The translations under genes were made by a program, and so were the position numbers. From Pelargonium cotyledonis (Eukaryota > Streptophyta > Magnoliopsida > Geraniales > Geraniaceae), in the NCBI GenBank assembly GCA_036897625.1, contig JAYMTA010000002.1, positions 62,001 to 126,000 of the forward strand: a DNA stretch of 64,000 nucleotides. Direction: 5' to 3'. Every line of letters begins with the position of its first letter. The stretch's first letter is position 1. The notes beneath the pieces were generated by a model. The model was not told where the DNA came from, did not search any database, and worked only from the letters and a program-made list of their open reading frames with translations. Below, piece by piece: positions 37,609 to 48,800 of this stretch.

Positions 37609-40600
37609 GAAAAGTCAGCTCTCTCTTTACAGTAGGACCCTTTAAAAAGCCTTATAAGCTAATCCAAAGTGAACTTATATATACGTAATTCCCATTTTAT
37701 TTAATTTAGTAACTTTATTCGATTCCCAGGAATACAAAAACTAAGAGAATCTCATGTAACTCAATTTTAGAGCTCTGTAAGCTGGCTTAATTCAAGAAAT
37801 TGCTTCGGGTTTAAACTTTTATAAGGGGGTGTCTTAAGGCGGAGTCTTCTTACTTTCTGTACCTTTACTCTAAATAGAAAGGCTAACCAAGGGGTTAGCT
37901 GTACTTAGTACGATTCCTGTATAGCTAAGCTAATATCTAAGAAAAAGACCTGATGAAGACGAAGTGCTATCCTACCCTACTTTCCTAAATTCAGGCCTTA
38001 TAGGATTACCCTTGTTCAGCTTAGCAAAGTAAACGAATAAAGGGAGCTACCTATACTTTTAGGGATAAACCCTTCCTGAAGCTTTACCTTTCCCAGCCTG
38101 CATCTTCTTATAGTCTTAGCAGTACTCATACTCTAACTTTTGCCTTACTCTTATGTAGATTGTACTTTCTTTGTCTTCATAACTATACCTCCTGCTTTAA
38201 TGTTACTAGAATTCCCAAGGACTATAACTGTCTTATAACCTGTATTATGGGCCTTCCTCTTGTAACTTGGAATTTTTGTATGTCCAAAACCCTTCCATTT
38301 CCCTTATATGAAAAGGCATCCGTCAAAAACCGTTTTTTCCATTTCTATTCTAAAAGTAAATTTTCCTGCATGTTTGTTGGCTCTACCTTTTCTAGATTTT
38401 CCTTTTTGAAAGCATTCCTCATTTCAGAATAGACAAGACGTGGTTTACGCTTTTCTTTTCAGGATTTTTACGATCTTTTATCAAGAACAAGGTATGCGAT
38501 TAGGCAGAAATTACAAGAATTCATATGAAAGAAGGAAGGGCAAGCCGTGAACCCTGATCCCTAGTCTCTAATCTTGAAAGCCGAGCGCTCTCTCAAGCAA
38601 AACGATCCATGACTCTAACTCTAGCGACAGCTTTTATAAAAAAGACAAAAGACTCGAAACTCTGGTTTAATAACTTGATTCGAAATCATATAATTAAGAT
38701 TTTATGTCTTCTTCTTACTGATGTGGGACATAAGTTCTCTTTACTCAGCTATAATATTAATATAAGTCAAATCCTTGCTGCTAGGTACTTGTATGTGTAC
38801 TAATAAATAGACTTAGCTCCAAAAGGAGCCCAAGTAGGAACATAAGAAAGCATTATGAGGTCAACAGTGCAACCTGCTATTCGTTGAAGATAAAGTCTCG
38901 TCTTTACTCCAACATTAGTAATAATTCGTTTTTAGTGTTTTTAGATATGTATTACAAAAATTAGCGTAATTAGGGATTTTATTGATTCGAATACGCTTTT
39001 TAAACTTAACAATAGCAGAAAAATGACTTTTTCGTCGATTCTAAGAACTTGTATTAGCTATTTCCTTCGAATAGGAAAGCCGTGTGCCGTCAAAATTTAG
39101 TAAGTATCTGTTTAGATCTTATATACCCGTATTCCTTTTAGTTTAAATAAAGTTCGACTAACTCTGAAAAATCCTAGAATATTCTTTTTATTCTTTTTGA
39201 TTTGATAGTTCTAAGAAAATGTACGAGTTCCTTCGGTATGGTTCTTTCAAGCGCTCTAGTATTCCCAACTTCGCTAGTACAAAAACCAATTAAAGGACTT
39301 ATTATCGCTACTTCTTATTTGGTAAGATTTGAGTTACTATAAGAGGAATCCTTTTTGTAATGAAAAAATTTCCATAAAGAGAAAAGAATTCCGTGTAATC
39401 AAGAAATCCTCTTTATTTTTATTATGGGATACCGAGAAAATTTTATATAAATTCACTGATCCGTAAACTAGACCAAAAAGTTTTTGAAAACTTAAGCTTT
39501 CGACTTAAAAATACCCTGCACATAGGCGTTTTCTTATTTTTAGCTGATCGTCATACCCAATTCCTATGTTTTTTAGTTGTCTTAGATAAGTATTATAATA
39601 TAGGATCTAATCCCAATTAAAGTAACAACCACCTTTCCGGCCAAAGTCCTGTTATATATTCAGAGTCTCTTTATCTACTCGGGAGTCCTCCTGTAACAAG
39701 TTATAATTAGCTGTGGAACTCGGTTTTAGGCTCTTATACTATAAGGGTGTATAAATTTTTTAGTTCATATCTATTTTTGTTATAGCGCATTCCTTTGGTT
39801 TAAAACGTAGAGATTCTGGAGCTAGGTTTTATCTTTACTTCTATATTAGAAATTTTTTTTTCAAAAAAAGTAGGAGATTCACCAATCCTAAGACAGGGGC
39901 TTATTAACTACTCGAGCTGAAAGACCGAATATTCACATACTAAGAAAAGTAAGCATTTCATTTGCAACACGTACAACCGGTGCCTTTTTCTTGGAGCTCC
40001 TATGAGTTTCATTTATTACTAATTTGTACTCCTAAGCGGGATTTTATCTGTGTAGATACCGCCTTTTAGACTTTTTAGGAGTGTTAGGCGTATAAAATAG
40101 TTACTTAGTTAGGTATATTGCTTTTTACCAGAGTACTAATATTGGCCCAGTACTCGTTATTTTTATCCCCTTAGTAGTGTCTCATTAGGGGTTCCTCTTA
40201 TCACAGAAAGGAAATAGCTTGTACTAAAAAGAAGCTAGCACTCTAACATTAGTAAAGATTTTTATGGAAATGCTAAAGAAAAAGAAATCCAGATTTAATA
40301 CAAAAGGGCTTAAGTTATTATCCAAGCTTTCGTTTATTGACAGTTTAGCTACCTTTTGAAAGTCTTGCCCGGGGGAGAATAATGCTTGAGACCTTATAGA
40401 ATTTTTATTTACCGGATTCCCTTACAAGTTCAAATACCTAAATTCTCTAAGCAATGGGCAGCTTCCTTACGTATTTCCACAAAGCGTTACCCCGGCCTCA
40501 CAATAGAAAATACAATGCTAATAGGATTCCGAGAGTCCTCATATAAGTAGCCATCTTAATGGAAAGTGAGGAATTAGTATTCTAAGAGTTCCATGTTGTG

Positions 40601-41228
40601 TGAAATTTAGTTATAATTTTACCTATGTATGACTTTTTTTGGCCTTAAGAGTAATTGGGTATTCTACCTATGTTTAGGAATCCTTAACAAGAGCGCTATA
40701 GAGTTATCACATTAGAGCGCTTCGTGTCCTACTATCATAAAAACAAAAAAGGATATCCCAATCCTGATACAAGGGCTTGCTACTATAACGAAATGAGTCA
40801 TGTGTCCGTTGGCATTATTTTGTTTGTCTGTTATACTTAGTCGAATTCTTTTGTAGATTCCTAAAAGAGCTGCTAGCAAGGTAATAAAAAGGCATCTTGG
40901 GAGATAATAAAAGTAAGAATCCAGAGATTTGTTTACGAGAATCGTAAGATAAAGCCAAAGTATAAGCCCCTTATACTATACCTAAAGAGAATCCGCGTGA
41001 ATCACAGGACTTTAGTCAGTTAGTTTTTCCTTATTTCTTTGAGTTCAGGATTCTTTTACCCTTTTGATGTAAATCAAAGTGCTTGCGCTATATTTCGAAT
41101 AGAGTCTTACAAAATAAACAAGATTGGGACTTCACCCCAACTATGTAGTTATATCACGCTGTGAATTGTTTATATAGAAAGAGTCCACTTTATTCATGAG
41201 CGTTACTAAGTAAATAACGTTTCTAAGG
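37609..41228. other. Noncoding stretch upstream of trnH
   Basis: A C/T-rich tract at 37.8-38.4 kb carries a 90-codon open frame (38160-38432, plus) rich in Phe, Ser and Leu, as such tracts give by chance. A 64-codon frame lies at 38609-38803. Nothing recognised. Confidence 0.55.
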
Positions 41229-41301
41229 GCGGATGTAGCCAAGTGGTTAAGGCAGTAGATTGTGAATCTACCATACGCGGGTTCAATCCCCGTCATTCGC
41301 C
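41229..41301 (+). tRNA. trnH-GUG: tRNA-His (GUG), plastid-type, intact
   Basis: This tRNA decodes histidine codons and should act in organellar translation. The acceptor stem GCGGATG pairs with CATTCGC in all seven positions (one G-U). The anticodon stem GTAGA/TCTAC is perfect and its loop TTGTGAA carries GTG at 41262-41264. The T-arm reads CGGGTTCAATCCCCG. A G lies just before position 1 at 41228 and a C at the discriminator, the G-1:C73 identity pair of tRNA-His. From memory it is very close to the plant plastid trnH, with an anticodon-stem G-C pair replaced by a paired A-T, so changes look compensated. In seed-plant mitochondria trnH is normally plastid-derived, which fits the rest of the window. 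It is the best-supported gene here. No neighbouring gene is seen within 2 kb on either side. Confidence 0.95.
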
Positions 41302-43704
41302 CAAGCATACAGCTTTCGTCTTAAGGAGAGAAATCTAACGAATATACTTTGTATTCAAAACTACTTATTATTGTAGTATAAATTAAAGACGGCGTAAGTC
41401 TGAGATACTCTTAGAGATTCTACTGTGCAAAAAGTGTTAGGGTTTTCCTAGAGGAAGCTCTGCTAGTATTGTTAAATTTAAAAAGTATACCAGGGAATAT
41501 TCCGAATCGAGTAGTGTAAACAGACAAAAAGGTTCCCGAGATTTGTTATGCCTAAGGAACTCTGTTAGGACCTAGCATTAGGGTTATTTAGTAAAACAGA
41601 TAGAAATAGATACAAAGATTGTATCGGACTTACGGAACTCCTATACTTTTCTTAGTTTATCGGCTTAAAAACTGGCAATGCTTAATATGGGTTTAAATCA
41701 AAATAGAGGATCGGAGGTAACAGAGACATATTCTTGAACTCCTAGCAAAGTAATTCATTTACTAAAGTTTGCTTTTTAAATAGATATTATTAAAAAAAGG
41801 AATCCTTTTACCAGAGTCCTCTTTTTGGAACGGCGGGGTGCTTTGACAATGCAAAGAATCTGTTCAACTTTTAATATTAAAACCCCATTTATAGCACTCG
41901 AACTTAGTAAGCCTATTAATTCTAACGAGGCTATATTTGCCAGGATTCAATTTATAAGAGCGGCTGGGACAGCTTTTGTAGATTCCAGGTCAAATCGAGA
42001 ATATGGGTTAACAATAAAAAATGACGAGGTCCATATTATCAAATAAATCTTAACATGATATCCAGAAAGTACAAAAAGGAAGTCCTATAAATGAAGGTAT
42101 TAGTTCACTATTCCAAGGGATCATAGCTAGAAAAGGGTCCTTTAATTCCTGATAAGCAGGCTCAAGATTTGGTAATAATCCACACAAGCATTTAAAAGTT
42201 TCTATGGTATAGAAGAATTGTGGAATTACGCGTATCGGTATGCCTTTATTAAGAAGAGTATTGGCAAGGTTTAGGAAAGAGAATAGAATTCTAGGCGATT
42301 CCTCTTAGAAGGTTGTTCTATAACAAAAACAAGTATGAGTCGAATTCTTCCATACTTGATATAGGATTCCTTAGGAAGTCAAGCGCTTTCTATAATCTTG
42401 AGCTTGTATAGACTTAAATCAAAAAAGTAGACCTAACATTTATTATATATGTATTTGCTTCCTAGTTTAACTAGACTATGTCCCATGAATTACCAGCTTC
42501 TAAAGCTTAGATTTTCCTGATTTGTCAACTGTACGGAGGGTAAGCTTTATTTAACTAAAAGCTTGTTTTTAAGAGGTACCTGTGCAATAGAATAAAGTTT
42601 AGAGTATGGACCCATATCAAGTGTCCGTTATCGCCAAAGTGTATCCTTTTTTTTAATGTACCCGTCCGAATACTATTAAATAGGCAGGTTTAGTTAATCT
42701 ATAAATTTCAATACAATTTAGTAAGAATTCCTTGTTTTCAAATCTTTCACCGAGATTGGTTTAAAACCTAAGATCCATAAAGGCAATTTATTTTATATGA
42801 GTTACAGGTAGCTGTCTATCCTTATTGTAAGAACAGTTTTAATGTTTTGAGCTTTTCCCTGACCTATATAAAAAGAAAAGGAACTCTTGTAGCAGTTTAT
42901 TATATACAGTGTTTAAGCTATACGTAGTATGCTCTCTAAAGAAACATTAAACGCCCTAATATAAACCCAAAGTTAATGAAATTAAAGCGCATCCTGAATA
43001 AAGAAGGGAGTTAGTTTTCATTAGTACATCACTCAATAAATAATACCTTGTAATCAAGAATATTTTTATTGAGAAAAAAGCAAGCCTTTTAGTATTCAAG
43101 AGAAAACGGATCCTTGCTACCTAATCTTATCAAATCTTCTCAATTCTATGTAAAATTTTTATTACTATGAACTCCCATTCTAATTTAAGCTTCAGTCAAA
43201 ACGAATAAAAACTAGAATTACTATTTTTCCAATCCAGAATTCTTATACATGAATAAAGGTTAAACTATACCGGCTCCAATAACTCTACAGAGCTACCCTG
43301 GGTATGCTTTTAATAAAAATAACAGACTCCGAATTTAGTGTAGACTTAGGGTCTTGGTTGTCTTCTTTTTACTCTAACTCAATGGAGGTCTCTTACCCCA
43401 AAGCAGTTTTTGAACTGGATTTCCTTAAATCCTTAATTAGTGACTTAGCTTAAAAGTAATAATCTGTAATTTTCTTATTTATCTTCTTTTCTGAGGGCCC
43501 CTGTAAAGCACTAGTTTATGATGTATATAAATATAAGGTTTTAAAAAAGAGAAGGCTTAGAAAATCTCGTTACATAGCAAATACTGTTCCATAACTACAT
43601 GTTTACTCATACTCACAGAGTAAATCTTGATAAGAAGCCCTTTTGTATTACTAGCTTGAAACATTTAAACCCATCTTAGGAAGACAAAGAATGGTGATTT
43701 AGTT
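41302..43704. other. Noncoding stretch downstream of trnH
   Basis: Contains a 73-codon frame (41825-42046, plus) of balanced composition, which I do not recognise. Otherwise featureless. Confidence 0.55.
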
Positions 43705-43740
43705 GTCTAGAATTACTGGGATTCGAACCATGGTTGGGCA
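43705..43740 (-). pseudogene. Lone tRNA T-arm
   Basis: On the minus strand ACCATGGTTCGAATCCCAGTAATTC has the consensus T-loop GGTTCGAATCC followed by acceptor-like bases. No anticodon arm is visible before it. It lies 460 bases from the domain V, on the opposite strand. Confidence 0.3.
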
Positions 43741-43982
43741 GGTGCGCAACATAAGGGATTTCTAGGGTCTCAACTCGAGGAGGAAGCTGATATCTAAGAT
43801 TTCCTGTACTTTCCGAACTTTCAAGTGCGTAAAAAGCCTTAAGGAAGGGGTGCTGATCAAGGGTTTACATGGCGCGTTTACACATAGGAGAATGTAAATC
43901 ACCTAAAATTAGGAATTTAAAGAATAAGCTTACTTACACTTAGTAAATAAAATATAATTAACAGGGCTATACGCCTCTCTAA

Positions 43983-44060
43983 TTTTGATGAAATTAATTC
44001 TTTGGTAAAACATTGAATCTCAAATTCAATGTAATAGATTCAAATCCTGCTTCCTGCAAG
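43983..44060 (+). pseudogene. tRNA-like element with strong 8-bp hairpin
   Basis: AATTCTTTGGTAAAAC resembles a D-arm. It is followed by a perfect eight-pair hairpin, ACATTGAA/TTCAATGT, around a seven-base loop TCTCAAA, then by GATTCAAATCCTG, which resembles a T-loop. If this is a tRNA the central triplet would be TCA, but position 33 would be C instead of U and neither T-stem nor acceptor closes. The element sits about 150 bases before the group II intron domain V at 44204, on the same strand. It could be a relic tRNA or part of an intron structure. Confidence 0.3.
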
Positions 44061-44203
44061 ACACTAGATTTTTATAAAGGTTTTATTTTACTTAATGACC
44101 TGAAAAAGGATATTGGCTGGAATTTTCTCGAGTTTGGATACTTATTTTATCAATTGCTTCAACTAAGAATTGTTCACAAAAAGTCAAACTGAAATCCCAG
44201 TAG

Positions 44204-44240
44204 GAGCCATATAAGATGAAATGCTTTATGTACGGTTTTG
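44204..44240 (+). ncRNA. Group II intron domain V (orphan)
   Basis: Domain V is the catalytic hairpin of group II self-splicing introns. GAGCCATATAAG, then ATGAAAT, then GCTTTATGTACGGTTTTG has the expected order: the conserved GAGCC opening, an internal GAAA, and the return strand ending in the TACGGTT motif that pairs back with the opening. Pairs can be drawn from GAGCC with GGTTTT and from ATATAAG with CTTTATGT. A following CCATA...TATGG stem (about 44248-44276) could be domain VI with its branch A. I could not place domains I to IV or a 5' splice site with confidence; GTGCG at 43742 is a possible start. No exon is recognised on either side, so this is a relic, or half of a trans-spliced intron. 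Confidence 0.6.
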
Positions 44241-44276
44241 CAAAACTCCATAAACTTTTATTACTTTCTAATATGG

Positions 44277-44690
44277 ATCACGAGGGCTTTAGGTCTCTGC
44301 CCCTTCCAAATAAAAGATACAAGTGTACTAATTGCGAATGCAAAAAAGTCTTATTCCTGAGCTTAAGATATGCTAGAATAAAGAGTACATAGAAAGTAAA
44401 CTTAGGAGACGCTCCGCATGAGGTGTGTAGAACGAGATACTAATCGATTAAAATTCAAGCCCTATAGGGCTAGTTACTATAGTGTTTCATTTAACCTTTA
44501 CAGTATTCTTTTGGCTACTAACAAACTCCCAAAGCTCTGACTATCGACTCTACTTATACTTATCAAGATCGCAAGAATAGAAGTCAGTTTAAGATATATA
44601 TAATTACGGATGCGTCTTCCATTCTACAGTGTCTCTTACTTACGCGGGACTCCTAATCTAAAAAGTTGTTTAATCTAGTAAACTAGTACG
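44277..44690. other. Noncoding stretch after the intron domain V
   Basis: This is where a downstream exon should begin if the intron were intact. I read the three frames after about 44280 and recognised no exon. Confidence 0.5.
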
Positions 44691-44763
44691 GGCTTTCTAT
44701 AGGGCTTGAACCAATGACACCCGCCAATTTGACAGAGTGCTCTACCAACTGAATTATACACCC
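44691..44763 (-). pseudogene. Mixed tRNA relic: trnK-like 5' half, trnM-like 3' half
   Basis: The 5' half GGGTGTATAATTCAGTTGG and GTAGAGC resembles plant mitochondrial trnK. The 3' half GGCGGGTGTCATTGG followed by TTCAAGC resembles the plastid-type elongator trnM-CAU T-arm region. The middle contains CTGTCAA, the loop of a GUC anticodon, but the flanking bases do not make a five-pair stem. The acceptor ends (GGGTGTA and AGAAAGC) do not pair. Length is near normal at 73. It may be a recombinant of two tRNA genes or one heavily diverged tRNA; the sequence alone does not decide. Confidence 0.5.
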
Positions 44764-45811
44764 GGAAAAGGCGTTTCTTTTTCTTGAGGTATAGTTAGGA
44801 TTCTTTGTTCCGTTGTATTTCTAGAGAGTAGCCTGCATTTCTAACGTAAAGTCGACCCAAATTCTATTAAAAGCACCCTTATTACTATTGTTTGTATCCG
44901 AAAGAAACTAGAAGTTCCTTGTCTGAGTTGAGAACCCGTTTAAAGTAACTGGTGAATGAAACAAGAGCTTTTCTTTTCTTGACCATTACTACCCCTTATT
45001 CGAAAACTCCTTATTTCGTAGTACAACAAGGCTTTATAATGAGTAATTTCCTTACCTTTGCTAAAGAATAACTAAAATCCTTAGTAAAATAAGAAAACTA
45101 ACGAGTAGAAACTTCTTCGACTTATGATTGCCGGATTTCCATACCTATCTTCTTAAGAGCAGAAACCCTCTTTCTTATCCTGCATCTTATTTTGTATCAT
45201 AGCTTGTTGTTTCTTATGCACAATACCTAAAACTTTCCTCCGAGATAGACCTCTCTTTGGAGCTATGCCTTTCCTACCTAGACCTAAACTAAAAAAGAGA
45301 AAAGACTTACTTCGACCCTATTCATCAATAAGTTACTTGTTATTTCTAGGACCTGTAACATAGTGAAGTGAAGTGAGATACATAAATACATATAAAACGG
45401 AACCCTCCTTTTTTGTTCTTAAATTCAATTACACCGATTGAAGCGCGGAAACAGTTATAATTTACTTTTGCCTTTACTTTTGCGTTTATTCCTCATTTAC
45501 CAAAAAAGAAAGGTATAATGACTCCTTATTATCTAGACCCGGTGAAGGATTTAAGGGATCTGGAAAAGTAAGTATTTAAATACTGTTTATTGACATTCCT
45601 TCAGATTAAAGAAAAGACTTAAAAAAGGGAAACTTCGGAAAAAGAGGTAAAGCTCTATAAAACTCTTATCTTAAACCGGCTATCTAGGCATACTTTCTAG
45701 TATTTTCCAAGGAATTCCTTTTTTTGTTTTTATTTGAGTCATATAGTATCCAACAATAAGAAAGTTAGATCTCTTACTCTATAAGCTCTATAAGGATAAG
45801 GAAGCATCCCC
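44764..45811. other. Noncoding stretch
   Basis: C/T-rich at 45.0-45.3 kb. A short tandem GTGAA, three units, lies near 45364. No gene seen. Confidence 0.55.
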
Positions 45812-45862
45812 TCTTATTAAGTGCATTCGAACCATCGACACGAGCTTTTGGTCCTTTAATTT
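45812..45862 (-). pseudogene. trnF-like 3' half
   Basis: On the minus strand, GGACCAAAAGCTC, then GTGTCGATGG and TTCGAATGCACTTAATA line up with the anticodon arm, variable loop and T-arm of mitochondrial trnF-GAA. The T-stem has a mismatch (GATGG against GCACT) and the anticodon stem is broken. No acceptor or D-arm is visible upstream. It looks like a truncated second copy of the relic at 37044-37122. Confidence 0.4.
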
Positions 45863-48800
45863 CTAGTTTTTATTACAATTAGGATGTATTCCAGAATTAA
45901 ATTGAGATTTAGAATATAATATATAATATGAAGGATATCAAGCAGTCTACTAGTACTCATGGTAGTTTTTCTTATTATTCCTGGTTTCATACTCCGAGAG
46001 TTTTATTCTAATTATTCACGCCTATGCTATAAATAAAAATTCTACTCAAAATTAGATAAAAATACTCTTTTATAAACTCAAGAAAGTGGGAGTTGATACT
46101 TTATAACTAAACCACACTTGTTCCAGGGGTCCCTTAGGTTTTAGGGGCCAAAGCGAGTAATTTCAAGTTTTTTAGACGTAGTCAACATTACCAAAAACTA
46201 GTAACTAAAACGTTCACTACTTTAATCCGAAAATTTATTAAGTCTGTATACAAGTAGGAATATAAAGCCCTCTTCTCAATTAAGAAGTACTCTTTAACTT
46301 TCCAAATTTGAGGGGGTTTATTAATGATATTTTTGAACGATGAAATCTATTCCAATGTAATCATCCTTGGTTCTAAATTCTGGTTATTAGGGTATCCGGT
46401 TTCAAGCCTTACTATTTAAGCTATAAAACCCTTTTTTTGATATATGATGAATTCCTTATTTCTTGGAATTGCTTGCGATTTTTACTCTATTTTATATCGG
46501 ATATTAAGAGTATGCCTATCAGTTGAATGGATACATTTCAGCAGGAGCTTGGGATTACAGCTCTGACAGCTTCTCCTTATATTCCCAAAAGATTAACTAA
46601 TTTTTTTAGTTTAGGAAACTCTTCCGCAAATTTTAAAGAGAGAGATCTACTCTTGTAATATGGTAATTTTGTTAATAGGACCTTCGTCAAGATTTCCATG
46701 TAGCACTAAATCCTAGAAAATTAGGATTTGATAAAGGAAAGTGAAATATATTCTTAGGAGGGATCCCCTGTATTCGTACCAGGGATTAAGTGGAATTCTA
46801 ATTTCAATAATTATAACTAATGAAAATAAAAAAAAAAGAATTCTCCATCCCCTATACTATACTTAGCGATTTTTTTCTGTGCAGATGTTAACTCTAAGAT
46901 TGAGCTATATAACTTCTACCTGATCGATTCGCCTATTTTTTGTACAGAAACTAAGTAACTAAAAAACGAGGATAGTCTTAAAACCAAAAAGATTTTTGAG
47001 TTGAAAAATGAAAGGATTGCTGTAGTTAGAGGGTGTGATAAACTCTTAGGGCTAAACTTCTTATATATCCATCCAGGAACAGCCGCCAAGACAATTGAAT
47101 CGAAGTACACGTAATTAAATTTTAATTAACAAGCTCCTCCCCCTAAAATTCTAGATAGACTATTTCAGCTACTATACTCTACTAAAACTGACCACAATCA
47201 CACTAATAAAATAAAAACATAAGGCAAAGAGAATCCGCTTCGAAACGGACTTTACCTACTCGAGAACCAGAAAGCTACCTTTGATATCGATAAATCCATC
47301 AATTTCTCTGCTAGGGGTATCCTAGCTTACTTCTGATAAACCAAAACGAGTTCTCCTAAAAAGATTATAAATTTAACAAAGAAAGTCCTATATAAAAAGA
47401 ACGGGTTAGAGCATAGTAGTACATGGGATTAAATTTCTTAATTCTTGTTGCAAGAGATTCCATCCAGTGTATAAAATATAAGGTAAAAAAAACATATACT
47501 ACTAAAACGGAAGCAAATTTGAATAATAGGGAATCATACATAAAGTTGTGTTAAAGCAACCTACAGCACGCGAAAGGGGCCTTATAATGGGTTTGCTAGA
47601 ATCTACCTACTTGTTTTTTCTATTACTTCTGGAATCTCATTAAGAGAAAGGAGTAAGCTTTATTAGTCTAAACAAGGATGTCGTTCTCGTGAAATATCCA
47701 AATAAGAGAAAAGGTTTTGAGCCTAAGGCTTTTGTGCTTTAATTAAACTAGTACAACTCAAGGAAGGGTATTAGAAATTCAGGAGTTAATGTAAGAGGAA
47801 CGAAAGTTAGAATCTATCTATTAAATGATTTTTGGAAGCAGCAACTAAGTAAGACTCATATATAGGAATATTCGAGTAATAAAAGAATAAATAATATAGA
47901 ATAATTTAATAAAACAAGGTTCTTAAAGCATAGAAAAGTTAAGGTAAGCTAAAAGGCGTATAAGTTTATAAGTAGTTTAATACCTATAAAAAAGTATTTA
48001 ATCTGTAACAAAGCCTTGTGCTTAATTTAATATAATAAAAGTATCTTATAAAACCTCGTATTAAATATATGAGATGGGCTGCTAGGTTAATATGCCGTTG
48101 TTTTTCATAGAATTCTTTTGACAGTGGACCCTCAAAGCATAAGTTTAAACCAGATTTGGTCCATATTTCCTTAATCTGTACTTGCAAGTGCCTGGAAGTT
48201 TGTTAAAGATTTTACTAGTCAAACCCCCTTAAAATAGCCATTTTGAATCATTTACTTTTTTACAAATTAAGAGAAGCAGGAGTTCAAATACCTCATTCTA
48301 AAAAGAAAAGAAAGCATTTGCCGGATCTTTTTGAGAGGGGGCGGCTATGTTAATCGTAACAGTTAAAGCAACTCTTGAAGTGTAAAACATAGCATATACA
48401 AGATACAAATTTTAGATGTCTACCTTTTTGAATACTATGAGACAATTTTAGTACTTATTGACAAAAGTTCTTGTAAGATATTCAGGTAATATAATTAAAA
48501 GGGTTTTATATCTATCGAAATTAAAATTCTTTGTGAGCTTTCGTACTAAGAGGAACCCAGGTTTTAGACTCCAATCTCAAGAGTTAGACTAGATTACTTA
48601 TCTATCGAGTAACTAAGATATCATTATTTCGTTGACAAGCAGTTAAAAACACGTAATCAAATTCTATTTTTGGAGAAGACTAAGGCGTAAGTCACTAATG
48701 TATAGGGCGGTATTGAGACCAACCACACAATATTATTCCTGCCAACCTCGGTAAAACTGTAGTAACGTAATAGAATATTAGGAGCAGCTTTTTTCTAGAT

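Noticed and set aside
41825-42046. 73-codon frame downstream of trnH
   Set aside because: Composition looks protein-like, but I could match it to no organellar protein and the length is within chance.
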